Below are positions 10,786 through 21,310 of a stretch of DNA of 64,000 bases, one piece after another; the first letter of the stretch is position 1, and every line of letters begins with the position of its first letter. The translations under genes and the position numbers were made by a program. The stretch is from Scilla litardierei (taxonomy: Eukaryota > Streptophyta > Magnoliopsida > Asparagales > Asparagaceae), in contig CM061142.1 in NCBI GenBank assembly GCA_030789695.1, forward strand, positions 570,639,281 to 570,703,280, written 5' to 3'. The notes under the pieces are model-generated. The model had not been told where the DNA came from, made no database searches, and saw only the letters and a list, made by a program, of their open reading frames with translations.

Positions 10786-11616
10786 GAAGGTAGCAATATG
10801 GGTAAACATATCTTTTAATTTCTTACAACGAGTGATTATTTTGCACAAAACCTAACATCTATTTTATACCGAATTTTTTTCAATATCAACATTCTTGTTG
10901 TCCCTTTTTACTCGGTGACGTGCATTATAAATTGATTTGCGTGGAAGGTTGGACTTTCAAAATCTCAGCCGGCCTCAGCGTGCTATTTAACAAATCTCTC
11001 AATGATCCAACTCCATTCCCTGCTACTGCCCTTCATCGGAATGGCCCTCGACATAATTAGCAGCTTGATGGTTGTGCATGCCCTCAACGACTGTTAACCT
11101 TCACTCCTCACCGCCAACGCCGATGCCCACCATTACCACGCAATGAGAACAGACATTGACACTTCTTGGTTTTAACTGGCCTGTCGGTCGTTTTTTCCTT
11201 TCGGTGTCACCTGTAAACCCCGCTTCTTTCACATGCAAAGTAAACAACTTTGCATGTGAAAGAAGCGGGGTTTACAGGTGACACCGAAAGGAAAAAATGA
11301 CCGACAGGCCAGTTAAAACCAAGAAGTGTCAATGTATGTTCTCATTGCGTGGTAATGGTGGGCGTCGGTGTTGGCGGTGAGGAGTGAAGGTTAACAGTCG
11401 TTGAGGGCAGGCACAACCATCAAGCTGCTAATTATGTCGAGAGCCATTCCGATGAAGGGCAGCAGGAATCCTATCGGAAGTTTTACATGCAAAGGGACAA
11501 CATTCTTGTTGTACCTTTTTACACGGTGACGTGATTTATAAATTTATTTGCATGGAAGGTAGGATTCTCATTCAGGAAAATTTCAGCCGGCCTCAGCGTG
11601 CTATTTGCCAAATCTT
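10786..11616 (-). pseudogene. broken FAR1 zinc-finger coding fragment of a MULE
   Basis: Read on the minus strand, this region aligns with the FAR1 finger of MULE-B (41740-42110): Cys-containing GERSG-like block, a second Cys block, then a piece corresponding to HNHQAANYV. Frameshifts and stops break it. It includes an inverted duplication (11026-11462) and a second, direct partial copy at 11600-11730. The transposase core is absent. It lies between array A and the short gene C1 and is repeated without the inversion at 14400-14930. Confidence 0.75.
11026..11462. repeat. long inverted repeat (216-bp arms, 5-nt loop) of FAR1 zinc-finger coding sequence
   Basis: Left arm 11026-11241 and right arm 11247-11462 are reverse complements with about six mismatches by eye. 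The homologous non-inverted copy near 14570-14780 has only the left-arm sequence and then continues directly into CAGCAGGAATCC, so the right arm is an added inverted copy. A transcript through it would fold into a nearly perfect double-stranded stem. The right arm shares an uninterrupted 33-nt match (11406-11438) with MULE-B coding sequence at 41890-41922. Confidence 0.95.
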
Positions 11617-12132
11617 TCAATGATTCCATCTCCATTCCCTGCAACTGCCCTTCATCGAAATGGCCCTCGACATAATTAGCAGCTTGATGGTTGTGCCTGC
11701 CCAGCTGCCCTCAATGACTGTTAACCTCCACTGAACGCTAGATTTTTTTACGACATAAATAGTACCTTGGGTTTTTGTACCTTCTCGAGCAATCTCAACC
11801 GTATCTGCATGCAATTTCTACATCATTTTCCACCCAATTGAATAAGAATTACACCTATAGTGTATTTAAAAGTATATACTTACCAAATGGAAAACCTCGA
11901 AAATCCCTACTATCACACCCAAGAAAGGAAGAAAATGCTCATGTATCCTAGAAGGTCCGCTGACCGCTGAGATCTTCTGGGAAGATTTGAAGGTGCATTT
12001 TGGTTGCGAAGTTAGACTGATTTCATTGGAGTCATCTTCTACCGCCATCCCATTCTCTTTACAGGCATCTACATCATGAAGGAAATGGTCCACATTGAAA
12101 TAACAGGAGTAACTTTCAATTTTATCTTCCAT
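11617..12132 (-). CDS. C1: short two-exon FAR1-derived MULE gene
   Basis: The first coding exon runs 12132-11884 (83 codons, starting MEDKIESYS). A 66-nt intron 11883-11818 (GTAAGTATAT...GATGTAG) leads in phase to 11817-11617, for a total of 149 residues. The second exon encodes WRLTVIEG followed by GTTIK, which corresponds to the WILTVVDG-HNHQ segment of the FAR1 finger in MULE-B but has lost the His residues through a frameshift. Upstream, a noncoding leader exon and an 86-nt intron (12149-12234) lie behind a TATA box near 12640. A short upstream frame (MVNGR) precedes the start. It looks like a truncated, non-autonomous derivative with an intact promoter. Whether the protein has any function is unknown. 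Confidence 0.5.
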
Positions 12133-12231
12133 TTACCATGGTATATTTCTACATCAAGTAGAACGAAGCAATGGTTAGAATTTGTCCGGTTAAACTGAGA
12201 AACAAATATATTGTAAGAAAAATATGTAGAA

Positions 12232-12530
12232 TACCGTGGCTATACGAGGAAGATCCGAGAAGCAGAATACTTGGCAGATGTAATTGAAACCGCTGTGGCG
12301 CGACCTCGGTGGTAATCGCTGTTGCCGGTTGCTCCCGAAGGTTAACACAGCAGCCCCTGGCCGCGTCCACACTTGGCTACGTACCGTGGCTATACGAGGA
12401 AGATCCGAGAAGCAGAATACTTGGCAGGTGTAATTGAAACCGCTGTGGCGCGACCTCGGTGGTAATCGCTGTTGCCGGTTGCTCCCAAAGGTTAACACAA
12501 CAGCCTCTGGCCGCGTCCACACTTGGCCAG
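12232..12530 (-). repeat. 150-bp direct duplication in the C1 leader exon
   Basis: Two adjacent near-identical copies (12232-12381 and 12382-12530) each begin TACCGTGGCTATACGAGG on the plus strand. The related C2 locus has a single copy (15475-15620), so the duplication is specific to C1. It may have added a second splice-donor copy. Confidence 0.85.
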
Positions 12531-12635
12531 ATACTTTGGATTTTGCACAGTATAGCTACCCAGGAGAACTGGATGAAGCAAAGAAGAATTTTTGGAGGAA
12601 GCAATTTTTCCGTGTATTTTCTTGAGGAAAGCAGT

Positions 12636-12650
12636 GGGATATAAATAGAA
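12636..12650 (-). promoter_or_regulatory. TATA box of the C1 gene
   Basis: Minus-strand CTATTTATATCC lies upstream of the leader exon, with a conserved equivalent at the C2 locus near 15729-15740. Position and conservation support a core promoter. No other elements were identified. Confidence 0.45.
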
Positions 12651-12699
12651 TTCAAAAAATAGCTGTTATGAATTCAAACGGTCAAATATTAAACGAGTA

Positions 12700-13622
12700 T
12701 TAAAATAGGCTTTGAATGCTGCGTATTAAAGCGTGGCTATAACTGCGTATTTATTGAGAGGTTTTGAATGCTGCAATCAAATTAGCAGTTACCAACATTT
12801 TAGAATGAGACGCCATTTATTATAGACGATTTGGACTGCCCATGGATGAGGATGATACTACCGTTGATTTACTGTGAGTCATGGAAAGAACCCGTGAGTC
12901 TACAGTTGTTGAGCTCGTGAATATACAGTTTATACAGATGTTGCGGTGTGAGTAATTTTTGAGGGTAATGTCAAACACAAAGCGAAATTTCTGTGGGCGT
13001 TCACGGTTAATTTATAGTGAAATTGACCATTCAAATTGATGAGCATAAGTCCGTTATCCTACAGCGAGCCCTTCATTGCAAACATCTGCGTAGACAATCA
13101 TATGTATCAGTTTGTAAGAGCATAGGCTAATGAATCAGTTTGGGTCTGTATCAGTATGTACATCAATATAGTTGAATTCGATTGAATATGCCTTCAGCTT
13201 GAATAAGTATCAGATTTAATTTTAAAGTTTGCATGTAGTTTCAGAGTCAGAGTGAATAAGTATCCGGTTTAATCTACAATGTTTCCAGATTGAACAAGTA
13301 TAATAAGACTTAAATCTAAAAGCTTGCATGTAGGCATGATATGGATTCAGAATAAGTATGATTAAATTTATTCACGTGGTCGTGTTGAGAAAATTAGTCA
13401 TCGATGAAACATCAGCTTAACGCGCACAACGAGTAAATTCTGCTGGTTGTGCGCGTTAAACAATTGTTCATAAAATACCTTAGATGCTCAAAGCGAACAG
13501 CTGGCTCTGGCTGTGCTTGTTGTGCACTTTGCGCAATTAAAAAAACCATTATAAATATCATCAACGCGCACAACGGCCATAAATTAGTTGGTACTGGGCG
13601 TTGAGCAATTATGTAAGCGGCT
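12700..13622. other. noncoding terminal part of the C1 repeat unit
   Basis: AT-rich, no gene. It is duplicated nearly base for base at 15780-16640. From 13420 to 13620 it holds hairpin motifs of the type AACGCGCACAACGAG...TGGTTGTGCGCGTT. It ends abruptly at 13625, where array sequence begins, whereas the second copy continues into other sequence at 16630. Confidence 0.75.
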
Positions 13623-13624
13623 AT

Positions 13625-14290
13625 TAATTTTTCCGTGGGGGTTAAAACGCACAAGTGTGCAGCAATTTCCATCTGCGCGCACGACGGGCAAAATTAACCC
13701 CGTCGTGAGCGTCGTGTGCGGTCAAACGCACAAGTGTGGATCAATTTACAGCTGTGCGCACGACGGGCAAAATTACCCCCGTCGTGCGCGAGGGGGAAAA
13801 CGCAATGTGTAAAGCAATATCTATCCGCGCGCACGACAGGCAAACTAACCCCGTCGTGCGCGTGGGTTAAAATGCCTAGTGTGCAGCAATGACCATCCGA
13901 ACGCACGACGGGCAAAAATTAACCCCGTCGTCCGCGGGGGTTAAAACGCACAAGTGTGAAGCAATTTCCATCCGCGCGCACGACGGCAAAATTAAACCCG
14001 TCGTGCGCGTTGTCCGCGTGGCTTAAAATGCACAAGTGTAGAGCATTTTCCAGCCGCGCGCACGACGGGCAAAAATACGCCCCGTCGTGCACGGGGGTTA
14101 AAACGCCTAGTGTGAAGAAATTTCCATCTGCGCGTTCGACAGGAAAAATTTTCCCCAGTCGTGCACGTCGTGCGCGGGGCTAAAACATACAAGTGTGGAG
14201 CATATTCCATTCACGCGCACGACGGGCAAAATTACCCCCGTCGTGCGCGTCGTCCGCGGGGCTTAAAAAGCACAAGTGACAAGTGTGGTG
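13625..14290 (+). repeat. GC-rich tandem array between C1 and C2
   Basis: About eight degenerate units of the array family described for 9020-10785, in the same orientation, with linkers TTAAAACGCACAAGTGT and CAATTTCCATC. It ends in the same transition (GACAAGTGTGGTGAAATTTTC) as array A at 10765-10790, which supports duplication of an array-plus-gene block. Confidence 0.9.
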
Positions 14291-14930
14291 AAATTTTCAT
14301 ACGAAGGTAGCAATATGGGTAAACATATCTTTTAATTTCTTACAACAAGTGATTATTTTGCACAAAAACTAACATCAATTTTATACCGAATTTTTTTCAA
14401 TATCAACATTCTTGTTGTCCCTTTTTACTCAGTGACGTGCATTATAAATTGATTTGCATGGAAGGTTGGATTTTCCTACATGACTTTCAAAATCTCAGCC
14501 GGCCTCAGCGTGCTATTTAACAAATCTCTCAATGATCCAACTCCATTCCCTGCTACTGCCCTTCATCGGAATGGCCCTCGACATAATTAGCAGCTTGATG
14601 GTTGTGCCTGCCCTCAACGACTGTTAACCTTCACTCCTCACCGCCAACGCCGACGCCCACCATTACCACGCAATGAGAACAGACATTGACACTTCTTGGT
14701 TTTAACTGGCCTGTCGGTCGTTTTTTCCTTTCGGTGTCACCTGTAAACCCCGCTTCTTTCACATGCAAAGTAAACAGCAGGAATCCTATTGGAAGTTTTA
14801 CATGCAAAGCGACAACATTCTTGTTGTCCCTTTTTAATCGGTGACGTGCATTATAAATTTATTTGCATGGAAGGTTGGATTTTCCTACATGACTTTCAAA
14901 ATTTCAGCTGGCTTCAGCGTGCTATTTGCG
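14291..14930 (-). pseudogene. second broken FAR1 fragment (copy of 10786-11616 without the inversion)
   Basis: It matches 10800-11241 closely and then joins CAGCAGGAATCC directly, so it represents the state before the inverted duplication at C1. It carries a FAR1-finger remnant on the minus strand with frameshifts and no transposase core. Confidence 0.75.
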
Positions 14931-15032
14931 AGGTATTCCATTTGGTAAGTTCCGTATCTGCATGCATGTAAAATCACCAAATTTCTACATCATTTTCCAC
15001 CCAATTGAATAAGAATTTCACCTACAGTGTAT

Positions 15033-15374
15033 TTAAAAGTATATACTTACCAAATGGAAAACTTGGAAAATCACTACTTTCAGACGCAAGAAAGGAAGAA
15101 AATGCAACTGTATCTTAGAAGGTCCGCTGACCGCTGAGATCTTCTGGGAAGATTTGAAGGTGCATTTTGGTTGCAAATGCATCTTTATCCTAGAAGGTCC
15201 GCTGACCGTTGAGATCTTCTGGGAAGATTTGAAGGTGCATTTTGGTTGCGAAGTTAGCCGGATTTCATTGGAGTCATTTTCTACCGCCATCCCATTCTCT
15301 TTACAGGCATCTACATCATGAAGGAAATGGTCCACATTGAAATAGCAGGAGTAACTTTCAATTTTATCTTCCAT
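15033..15374 (-). CDS. C2: duplicate of the short MULE-derived gene
   Basis: The coding exon starts MEDKIESYS and is nearly identical to C1. It has an in-frame 75-bp tandem duplication that repeats the QPKCTFKSSQKIS segment. A donor GTAAGTATAT follows codon FHL (near 15055), and an acceptor in GATGTAG near 14985 would lead to a short alternative end, because the FAR1 part present downstream of C1 is deleted here. Without splicing the frame ends at 15033 (113 residues). A leader exon and TATA box near 15730 are conserved. The function is unknown and it may be a decaying duplicate. Confidence 0.4.
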   Translation of the reverse strand: MEDKIESYSCYFNVDHFLHDVDACKENGMAVENDSNEIRLTSQPKCTFKSSQKISTVSGPSRIKMHLQPKCTFKSSQKISAVSGPSKIQLHFLPFLRLKVVIFQVFHLVSIYF

Positions 15375-15724
15375 TTACCATGGTATATATCTACATCAAG
15401 CAGAACGAAGAAATTGTTAGAATTTGTCTGGTTAAACTAAGAAACAAAAATATTGTAAGAAAAATACGTAGAATACCGTGGCTTTACGAGGAAGATCCGA
15501 GAAGCAGAATACTTCGCAGATGTAATTGAAACCGATGTGGCACGACCTCGGTGGTAATCGCTGTTGCCGGTTGCTCCCGAAGGTTAACACAGCAGCCCCT
15601 GGCCGCGTCAACACTTGGGTAGAGACTTTGGATTTTGCACAGTACAGCTACCCAGGAGAACGGGATGAAGCAAAGAAGAATTTTTGGAGGAAGCAATTTT
15701 TCTGTGTATTTTCTTGAGGAAAGG

Positions 15725-15742
15725 AGAGGGATATAAATAGAG
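15725..15742 (-). promoter_or_regulatory. TATA box of the C2 gene
   Basis: The plus strand reads GGGATATAAATAGAG, so the minus strand carries CTATTTATATCC, equivalent to the C1 TATA at 12640. Confidence 0.4.
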
Positions 15743-15779
15743 TTCAAAAAATAGCTGTTATGAATTCAAACTGTCAAAT

Positions 15780-17340
15780 ATTAAACGAGTATTAAATAGG
15801 CTTTTGAATGCTGCAGTTATGAGGAATTGGACTGCCCATGTATTAGGATGAGACTACAGTTGATTTACTGTGAGTCATGGAAAGAACCCGTGAGTCTACA
15901 GTTGTTGAGCTCGTGAATATACAGTTTATACAGATGTTGCGGTGTGAGTAATTTTTGAGGGTAATCTCAAACACAAAGTGAAATTTTTGAGGGCGTTCAC
16001 GGTCCATTTATAGTGAAATTGACCATTCAAATTTATGAGTATAAGTCCGTTATCCTACAGCGAGCCCTTCATTGCAAACATCTACGTAGATAATCATATG
16101 TATCAGTTTGTAAGAGCATAGGCTAATGAATCAGTTTGGGTCTGCATCAGTATGTACATCAATATAGTTGAATTCGATTGAATATGCCTTCAGCTTGAAT
16201 AAGTATCAGATTTAATTTTAAAGTTTGCATGTAGTTTCAGAGTCAGAGTGAATAAGTATCCGGTTTAATCTACAATGTTTTCAGATTGAACAAGTATAAT
16301 AAGACTTAAATCTAAAAGCTTGCATGTAGGCTTGATTGGGATTCAGAATAAGTATGATTAAATTTATTCACGTGGTCGTGTTGAGAAAATTAGTCATCGA
16401 TGAAACATCAGCTTAACGCGAACAACGAGTAAATTCTGCTGGTTGTGCGCGTTAAACAATTGTTCATAAAATACCTTAGATGCTCAAAGCGAACAGCTGG
16501 CTCTGGCTGTGCTTGTTGTGCACTTTGCGCAATTAAAGTAACCATTATAAATATGATCAACGCGCACAACGGCCATAAATTAGTTGGTACTGAGCGTTGA
16601 GCAAGTATGTAAGCGGCTATTAATTTTTCCAGCTCACGTCCCACCGACCGGTCAAACATTCTTGAGAAATGCACATGTCTGGTATCAATCAGCTGTAGAT
16701 TTACGAACAGTCTTTTGTATATTCAAGAGAACCCCTCAGTTTGTAAGAGCATAGGCTAATGAATCAGTTTGGATGTGTATCAGTAATTCAGTATGTATAT
16801 CAATATATTTGAATGGCTGGGTAATTTTCAAAATGTCATCAATTTGAATATGTATGAGATTTAATCTAAAATTTTGCATGCAGTTTATGAAGTCGATTGA
16901 ATATGCCTTCAGATTGAAAAGGTATCGGATTTATTTTTAAAGTTTGTATGTAGTTTCTGAGTCAGAGTGAATAAGTATCCGGTTTAATCTACAATGTTTT
17001 CAGATTGAACAAGTATAATAAGACTTAAATCTAAAAGTTTGGAAGTAGGCGTGGTTGGGATTCAGATTAAGTATGATGAAATTTGGAATTTGATTAATTC
17101 ACTGCGGTGACGCGTAGTGGGAGTAAACTTATAGCATCTCACAAATATGATCAAAGAGCAAAACAGTCAAATTTATTCCCGTGGGGGCGTTGAGCAAATT
17201 TGTCATCGACGCAACTATAGAGCTTAACGCGCACAACGAGCATAATCTTGCATGTTGTGCGCTTTGCGCAATTATGTTAGCCATAACAAATTTGCTGAAC
17301 GCGCACACCGGCTCAAAGTGAACACCTGGCGATACTTGTT
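15780..17340. other. noncoding repeat flank with MULE-type hairpins
   Basis: 15780-16630 duplicates 12840-13620. Positions 16630-17340 continue with a repeated phrase (CATGTCTGGTATCAATCAGC, 16674 and elsewhere) and hairpin motifs (17130-17340) in which GCGCACAACGAGC pairs with a downstream GTTGTGCGC. No gene was found. Confidence 0.65.
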
Positions 17341-18065
17341 TCTGCATACATTGTTAATCTAATACATTGTTTCTGCATGAAAGAAAACTATAAATAATAT
17401 TATTCTTCAATGTTAATTTTTTTAATTTTTAAGTATTTAGTATTTCTTGTAATGTTGTAAATATTTTAAAATTTGCTCGAAAAATATCCAATATTGGTCT
17501 CAGGTAGTATGTATAATTGAGATATTTCCATCGGTACTAAACTTATTACATTTGGTCATGTGCCTTGTAAAATACATTTGTAATAAATAGCCGTTACCAA
17601 GCTATGACGGTAATAAACGCAACGAAGGGCTGATATAAATTATCCGTGGTGCGCGTCGTGCGCGGTGGTTAAAAGTCATAGTGTGAATCAATATCCATCC
17701 GCTGTATACACACGGTCTCACATCTGAGGACTCCACAATCCACATTACACACAAGGGCTTATAGTGGAACCAATTAAACCGCACTCACAACAGAAACAAT
17801 TTGATTGTTTTTGTTGCGTTGGAAAATAAATAATTTTTCGAGTGTTCGACGGAGAGTAATTCAAGGCGCAAAACGGTTCGGTATCCTTGTCGTGTAGGGA
17901 GAGTAATTTGCCTCTTTTTCAGCTGAGCCTAAAATACTTAGGATTACGCGTTTTTCTCGGTGGGATTACGCGTTGAGTAAATAAGATGTTCATTCCCGAG
18001 ATCCTTAGCATTACTGTAGGACAACGGACTTAATACTCATTAATTTGATCGGTCGTTTTTCTCTA

Positions 18066-18610
18066 TAAATGGACCGTGAATGCCGTGAATGCCCTGGAGA
18101 AGCGTATGAAATCGGAGGCCTACAGGCTGATGCAGTCACCTCCCGAATATGCTTCTCTCCCTGGTCTGCGAAGAGAAGAATGGCCCCCCGGGCCTTTGCG
18201 CCCTGGTTGGCTGCTCTGGGTCAATTAGGTTGGCGGTGCATGGCTACCGTCTCTATGAGGCACAAGCACTCCCTTCTGTTCTTTTCGATCTCTTGGCTCG
18301 CAGCCAAATTGGGCAAATCTGACTGTGGATGAAGCAGATCATAATTGTCCCTTTCCTCCTGGGGATTTCCAATTTTGGCTGCGAGACAAGAGATCGAAAA
18401 GAACAGGAGGGAGTGCTTGTGCCTCAGAGGGCCGGTAGCCATGCACCGTCAACCTATGTGACCCAGTGCAGACATCCAGGGAAGGCCAGGGGGGCCATTC
18501 ATCTCTTCGCACTTCGCAGACCAGGGATAGGAGCATATTCGGGAGGCGACAGCATCAGCTTGTAGTCCTCCGATTTCATACGCTTCTCCATGGCATTCAC
18601 GGTCCATTTA
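18066..18610. repeat. imperfect inverted repeat (about 250-bp arms) of a gene-like fragment
   Basis: Left arm 18066-18319 and right arm 18364-18610 pair with small indels around a 44-nt loop. Both arms encode related short frames (MLLSLVCE..., HGYRL.EAQALP), so a gene-like fragment has been copied head to head. Copy II of the block (30655-30930) contains only the left arm. Right-arm relatives occur at 21355-21455 and 33770-33870. The source gene was not recognised. Confidence 0.8.
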
Positions 18611-20514
18611 GTGTGAAATTGACCATTCAAATTGATGAGTATACTCCGTTATCCTACAGCGAGCCCTAATGCCTGACGCTTACGGTAGAAATGGACGATG
18701 GAATTCAACAAGTTATCTTTTCACGTAAAGCTAAATGGTTGCTGTTGGAAACTTACGCAATGGTGGTAATAAACGCAACGAAGGGCTATCGTCCATTTAT
18801 AAACATGGATGCCCGATGAATGCCTTCCATATGTGAGCATTTCGCCTTCCACTCCTCAACTATACACTCCATATCCATCTCCTCTTTATAAACTCCATCC
18901 AAACCATTAAATCCTTCATCATTTCACTATACCTCGTCTATGACACACAAACACTCCCTCCTGTTCTTTCTGATCGCGAAGATAAAAAGCTCATTCTATT
19001 TGTTATGCAACCATTTGGTGTTGTTCGATGCCTCATGTGAATCGGAGTTCCTCGGTGTCTTTGAAACGGCTACATACCTGACTGCAGGTTACACCGACGC
19101 ATGCTATGACTACACTCATATCCAGCCGATGATGGCAGAAAATCTGCAACGATGGTAATAAACGGAACGAAGATGGTCGCCCGGTGAACTTGCGGAAGTT
19201 GACGGGGAAGCACGCAGATCACACCGACAATCACATGTTTCAGTTTGTAAGAGCATAGGCTAATGAATCAGTTTGGATCTGTATCAGTATGTACATCAAT
19301 ATATTTGAATGGCTGGGTCATTTTCAAAATAACATCACCTAGAATATGTATGAGACTTAATCTACACTTTAGCTAAATGCGCACAACGGGCATAATTCTG
19401 CTGGTTGTGCGTGTTTAAGTATGATGAAATTTGGAATGTGATTGATTCAATGCGCTGGTGCGAGGTGGAATTAAAATTATAGCATCTCACAAATATGCTC
19501 AACGCGCAAAACGGTCAAATTTATTCCCGTGGGGGTGTTGAGCAAATTTGTCATGACTTTAGCTAAATGCGCACAACGGGCATAATTCTGCTGGTTGTGC
19601 GTGTTTAAGTATGATGAAATTTGGAATGTGATTGATTCAATGCACTGGTGGGCGATGGAATTAAAATTATTGCAATTCACAAATATGCTCAAAGCGCAAA
19701 ACGATCAAATTTATTCCCGTGGGGGCGTTGAGCAAATTTGTCATCGACGCAACTATAGAGCTTAACGCGCACAACGGTCATAATTCTGCATGTTGTGCGC
19801 TTTGCGCAATTATGTTAGCCATAACAAATTTGCTGAACGCGCACACCGGGTCAAAGTGAACATCTGGCGATACTTGTTGTGCGCTTTGAGCAAATTTTTA
19901 AACCATTAAAAATTTGCTCACCGCGCACAACGGCCAAAATATAAATTTTGCCAGCTCACTTGCCACTGGTCATACATTCTTGGGAAAATCATATGTCTGG
20001 TATCAATCAGCAGTAGATTCAGGAGCAGTATTTTCTTATTCACGAGCACCCTTCTGTAGCTTGACGGGGTCTTCGATGTAGCCCCACAGTTAATATGGTA
20101 CTGCAGCAGTCACATCCTCAGTGACCCATCTGCGTTGTGCGCATTGAGCAATTCCCATTTTCCATGCGTTTTGCGCGAGGATCAATTATAATAGTTTCTC
20201 TCTTCTGTATTATTTAGCCCCGGGTGCTGGTCGAATAAAATGTATTAAAAAATCTTAGTGGAGAGTAGTATTGTCGGGAGTAATTTTCCTATTAGCATCA
20301 ATGTTGATCAAGGCGAAAAATCGATGAGTTTCCTTGTTATGCGCGGAGAGTAATTAACCAATTTTGATCCAGATGCTAAAATAATTGGGATTACGCGATT
20401 TTCGCGTTGGTATTCCGCGGTTTGCGCGTTGAGTAAATAATTGTTGATTCCCGAGATCCATTGCATTACTGTAGGATCAAGGACTTATTATACGCTTCAT
20501 TTTGATTGCTCCAA

Positions 20515-20560
20515 TTCCCCTATAAAATTGGCGGACAAGGAGCACTCATCTTCTCACAAC
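20515..20560 (+). promoter_or_regulatory. recurrent core promoter, copy 1
   Basis: CCCCTATAAAATTGG (TATA at 20521) is followed about 25 nt later by TCATCTTCTCACAAC, a typical plant start-site context, and a pyrimidine-rich leader. The same arrangement recurs at 32996, 34628 and 37509, always followed by different gene-like fragments. Confidence 0.5.
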
Positions 20561-21130
20561 TTCATCTACTTTCTTCCATCATCTTCTTCTTTATTTGCCC
20601 CCACAACCTTCCTATTGAAACATTAAGTCCTTCAGCTGTTCGTGCATGCTTGATATAGATATCAGATATTGCTATCAAGCATGCATGATAGCATTCATTC
20701 AGCTGTTCGTCCATTTATAATCAGGCATTCCCGAAAAAGGGTTTCCATATGACCGTCCCCGAAACTGGGCACCCAGGTCAACCGCCCAAGAAGTACTGGT
20801 CAGGGGGACATAACCAGCACATTGTGTCAAGTATGATACATACTTGACAGCCGGTTACAACGACGCGTGCAATGACGACACTCCTATCATGTTTTACTGT
20901 TGCCGACAGTCGGTAACGATGATAATAAACGTAACGACGATGGTCGACCGAGGTAACTAGATGGTTATAGATTGTTATGGACGCCTCCCCAAGCTTTTAA
21001 CCGTTCATTTTTTTGCTTTTAGCGATCGAGGATCATCTCATCCTTCTTAAGATCATCGAACTTTGTCCGCTCCTTCGGAATACCCTTCAAGATTGAAGCA
21101 CAAACAACGTCCTCGGGCCCAGGAAGTATT

Positions 21131-21310
21131 GAAATTACGGTAACCATTGATCCAGACGTTCTAGAATGCTTCGTTGGATGCGAGCCGTTGCGCCCGCCAA
21201 TGTTCCAGGTTCAAAAACATGGATTTTTGAACCTGGAACATAGGCGGGCGCAAGGGCTCACATCCAACGAAGCATTCTAGAACGTCTGGATCAATGGTTA
21301 CAGTAATTTC
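21131..21310. repeat. compact inverted repeat (87-bp arms, 6-nt loop)
   Basis: Arms 21131-21217 and 21224-21310 are reverse complements with about five mismatches. The right-arm sequence is related to 33665-33715, where it appears as a single copy next to the FBD gene fragment. The size and near-perfect pairing resemble a young foldback small-RNA precursor. No expression evidence is available. Confidence 0.9.

Larger units (their letters stand above)
17352..20880 (+). repeat. duplicated noncoding block, copy I
   Basis: Segments 17352-18340 and 19012-20880 are collinear with 29996-30930 and 31680-33340. The second segment pair is nearly identical, with a constant offset of 12475 near 20441. 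The intervening parts differ: copy I has an inverted repeat at 18066-18610, and copy II has other sequence. After subtracting the 7.1-kb gypsy insertion the original period is about 5.5 kb. Confidence 0.85.

Noticed and set aside
20646..20687. Small inverted repeat GCATGCTTGATA...TATCAAGCATGC as a tRNA or miRNA gene
   Set aside because: The arms are only about 14 bp with an AT-rich loop, there is no tRNA structure, and the same piece recurs at 33119 as part of the block duplication.
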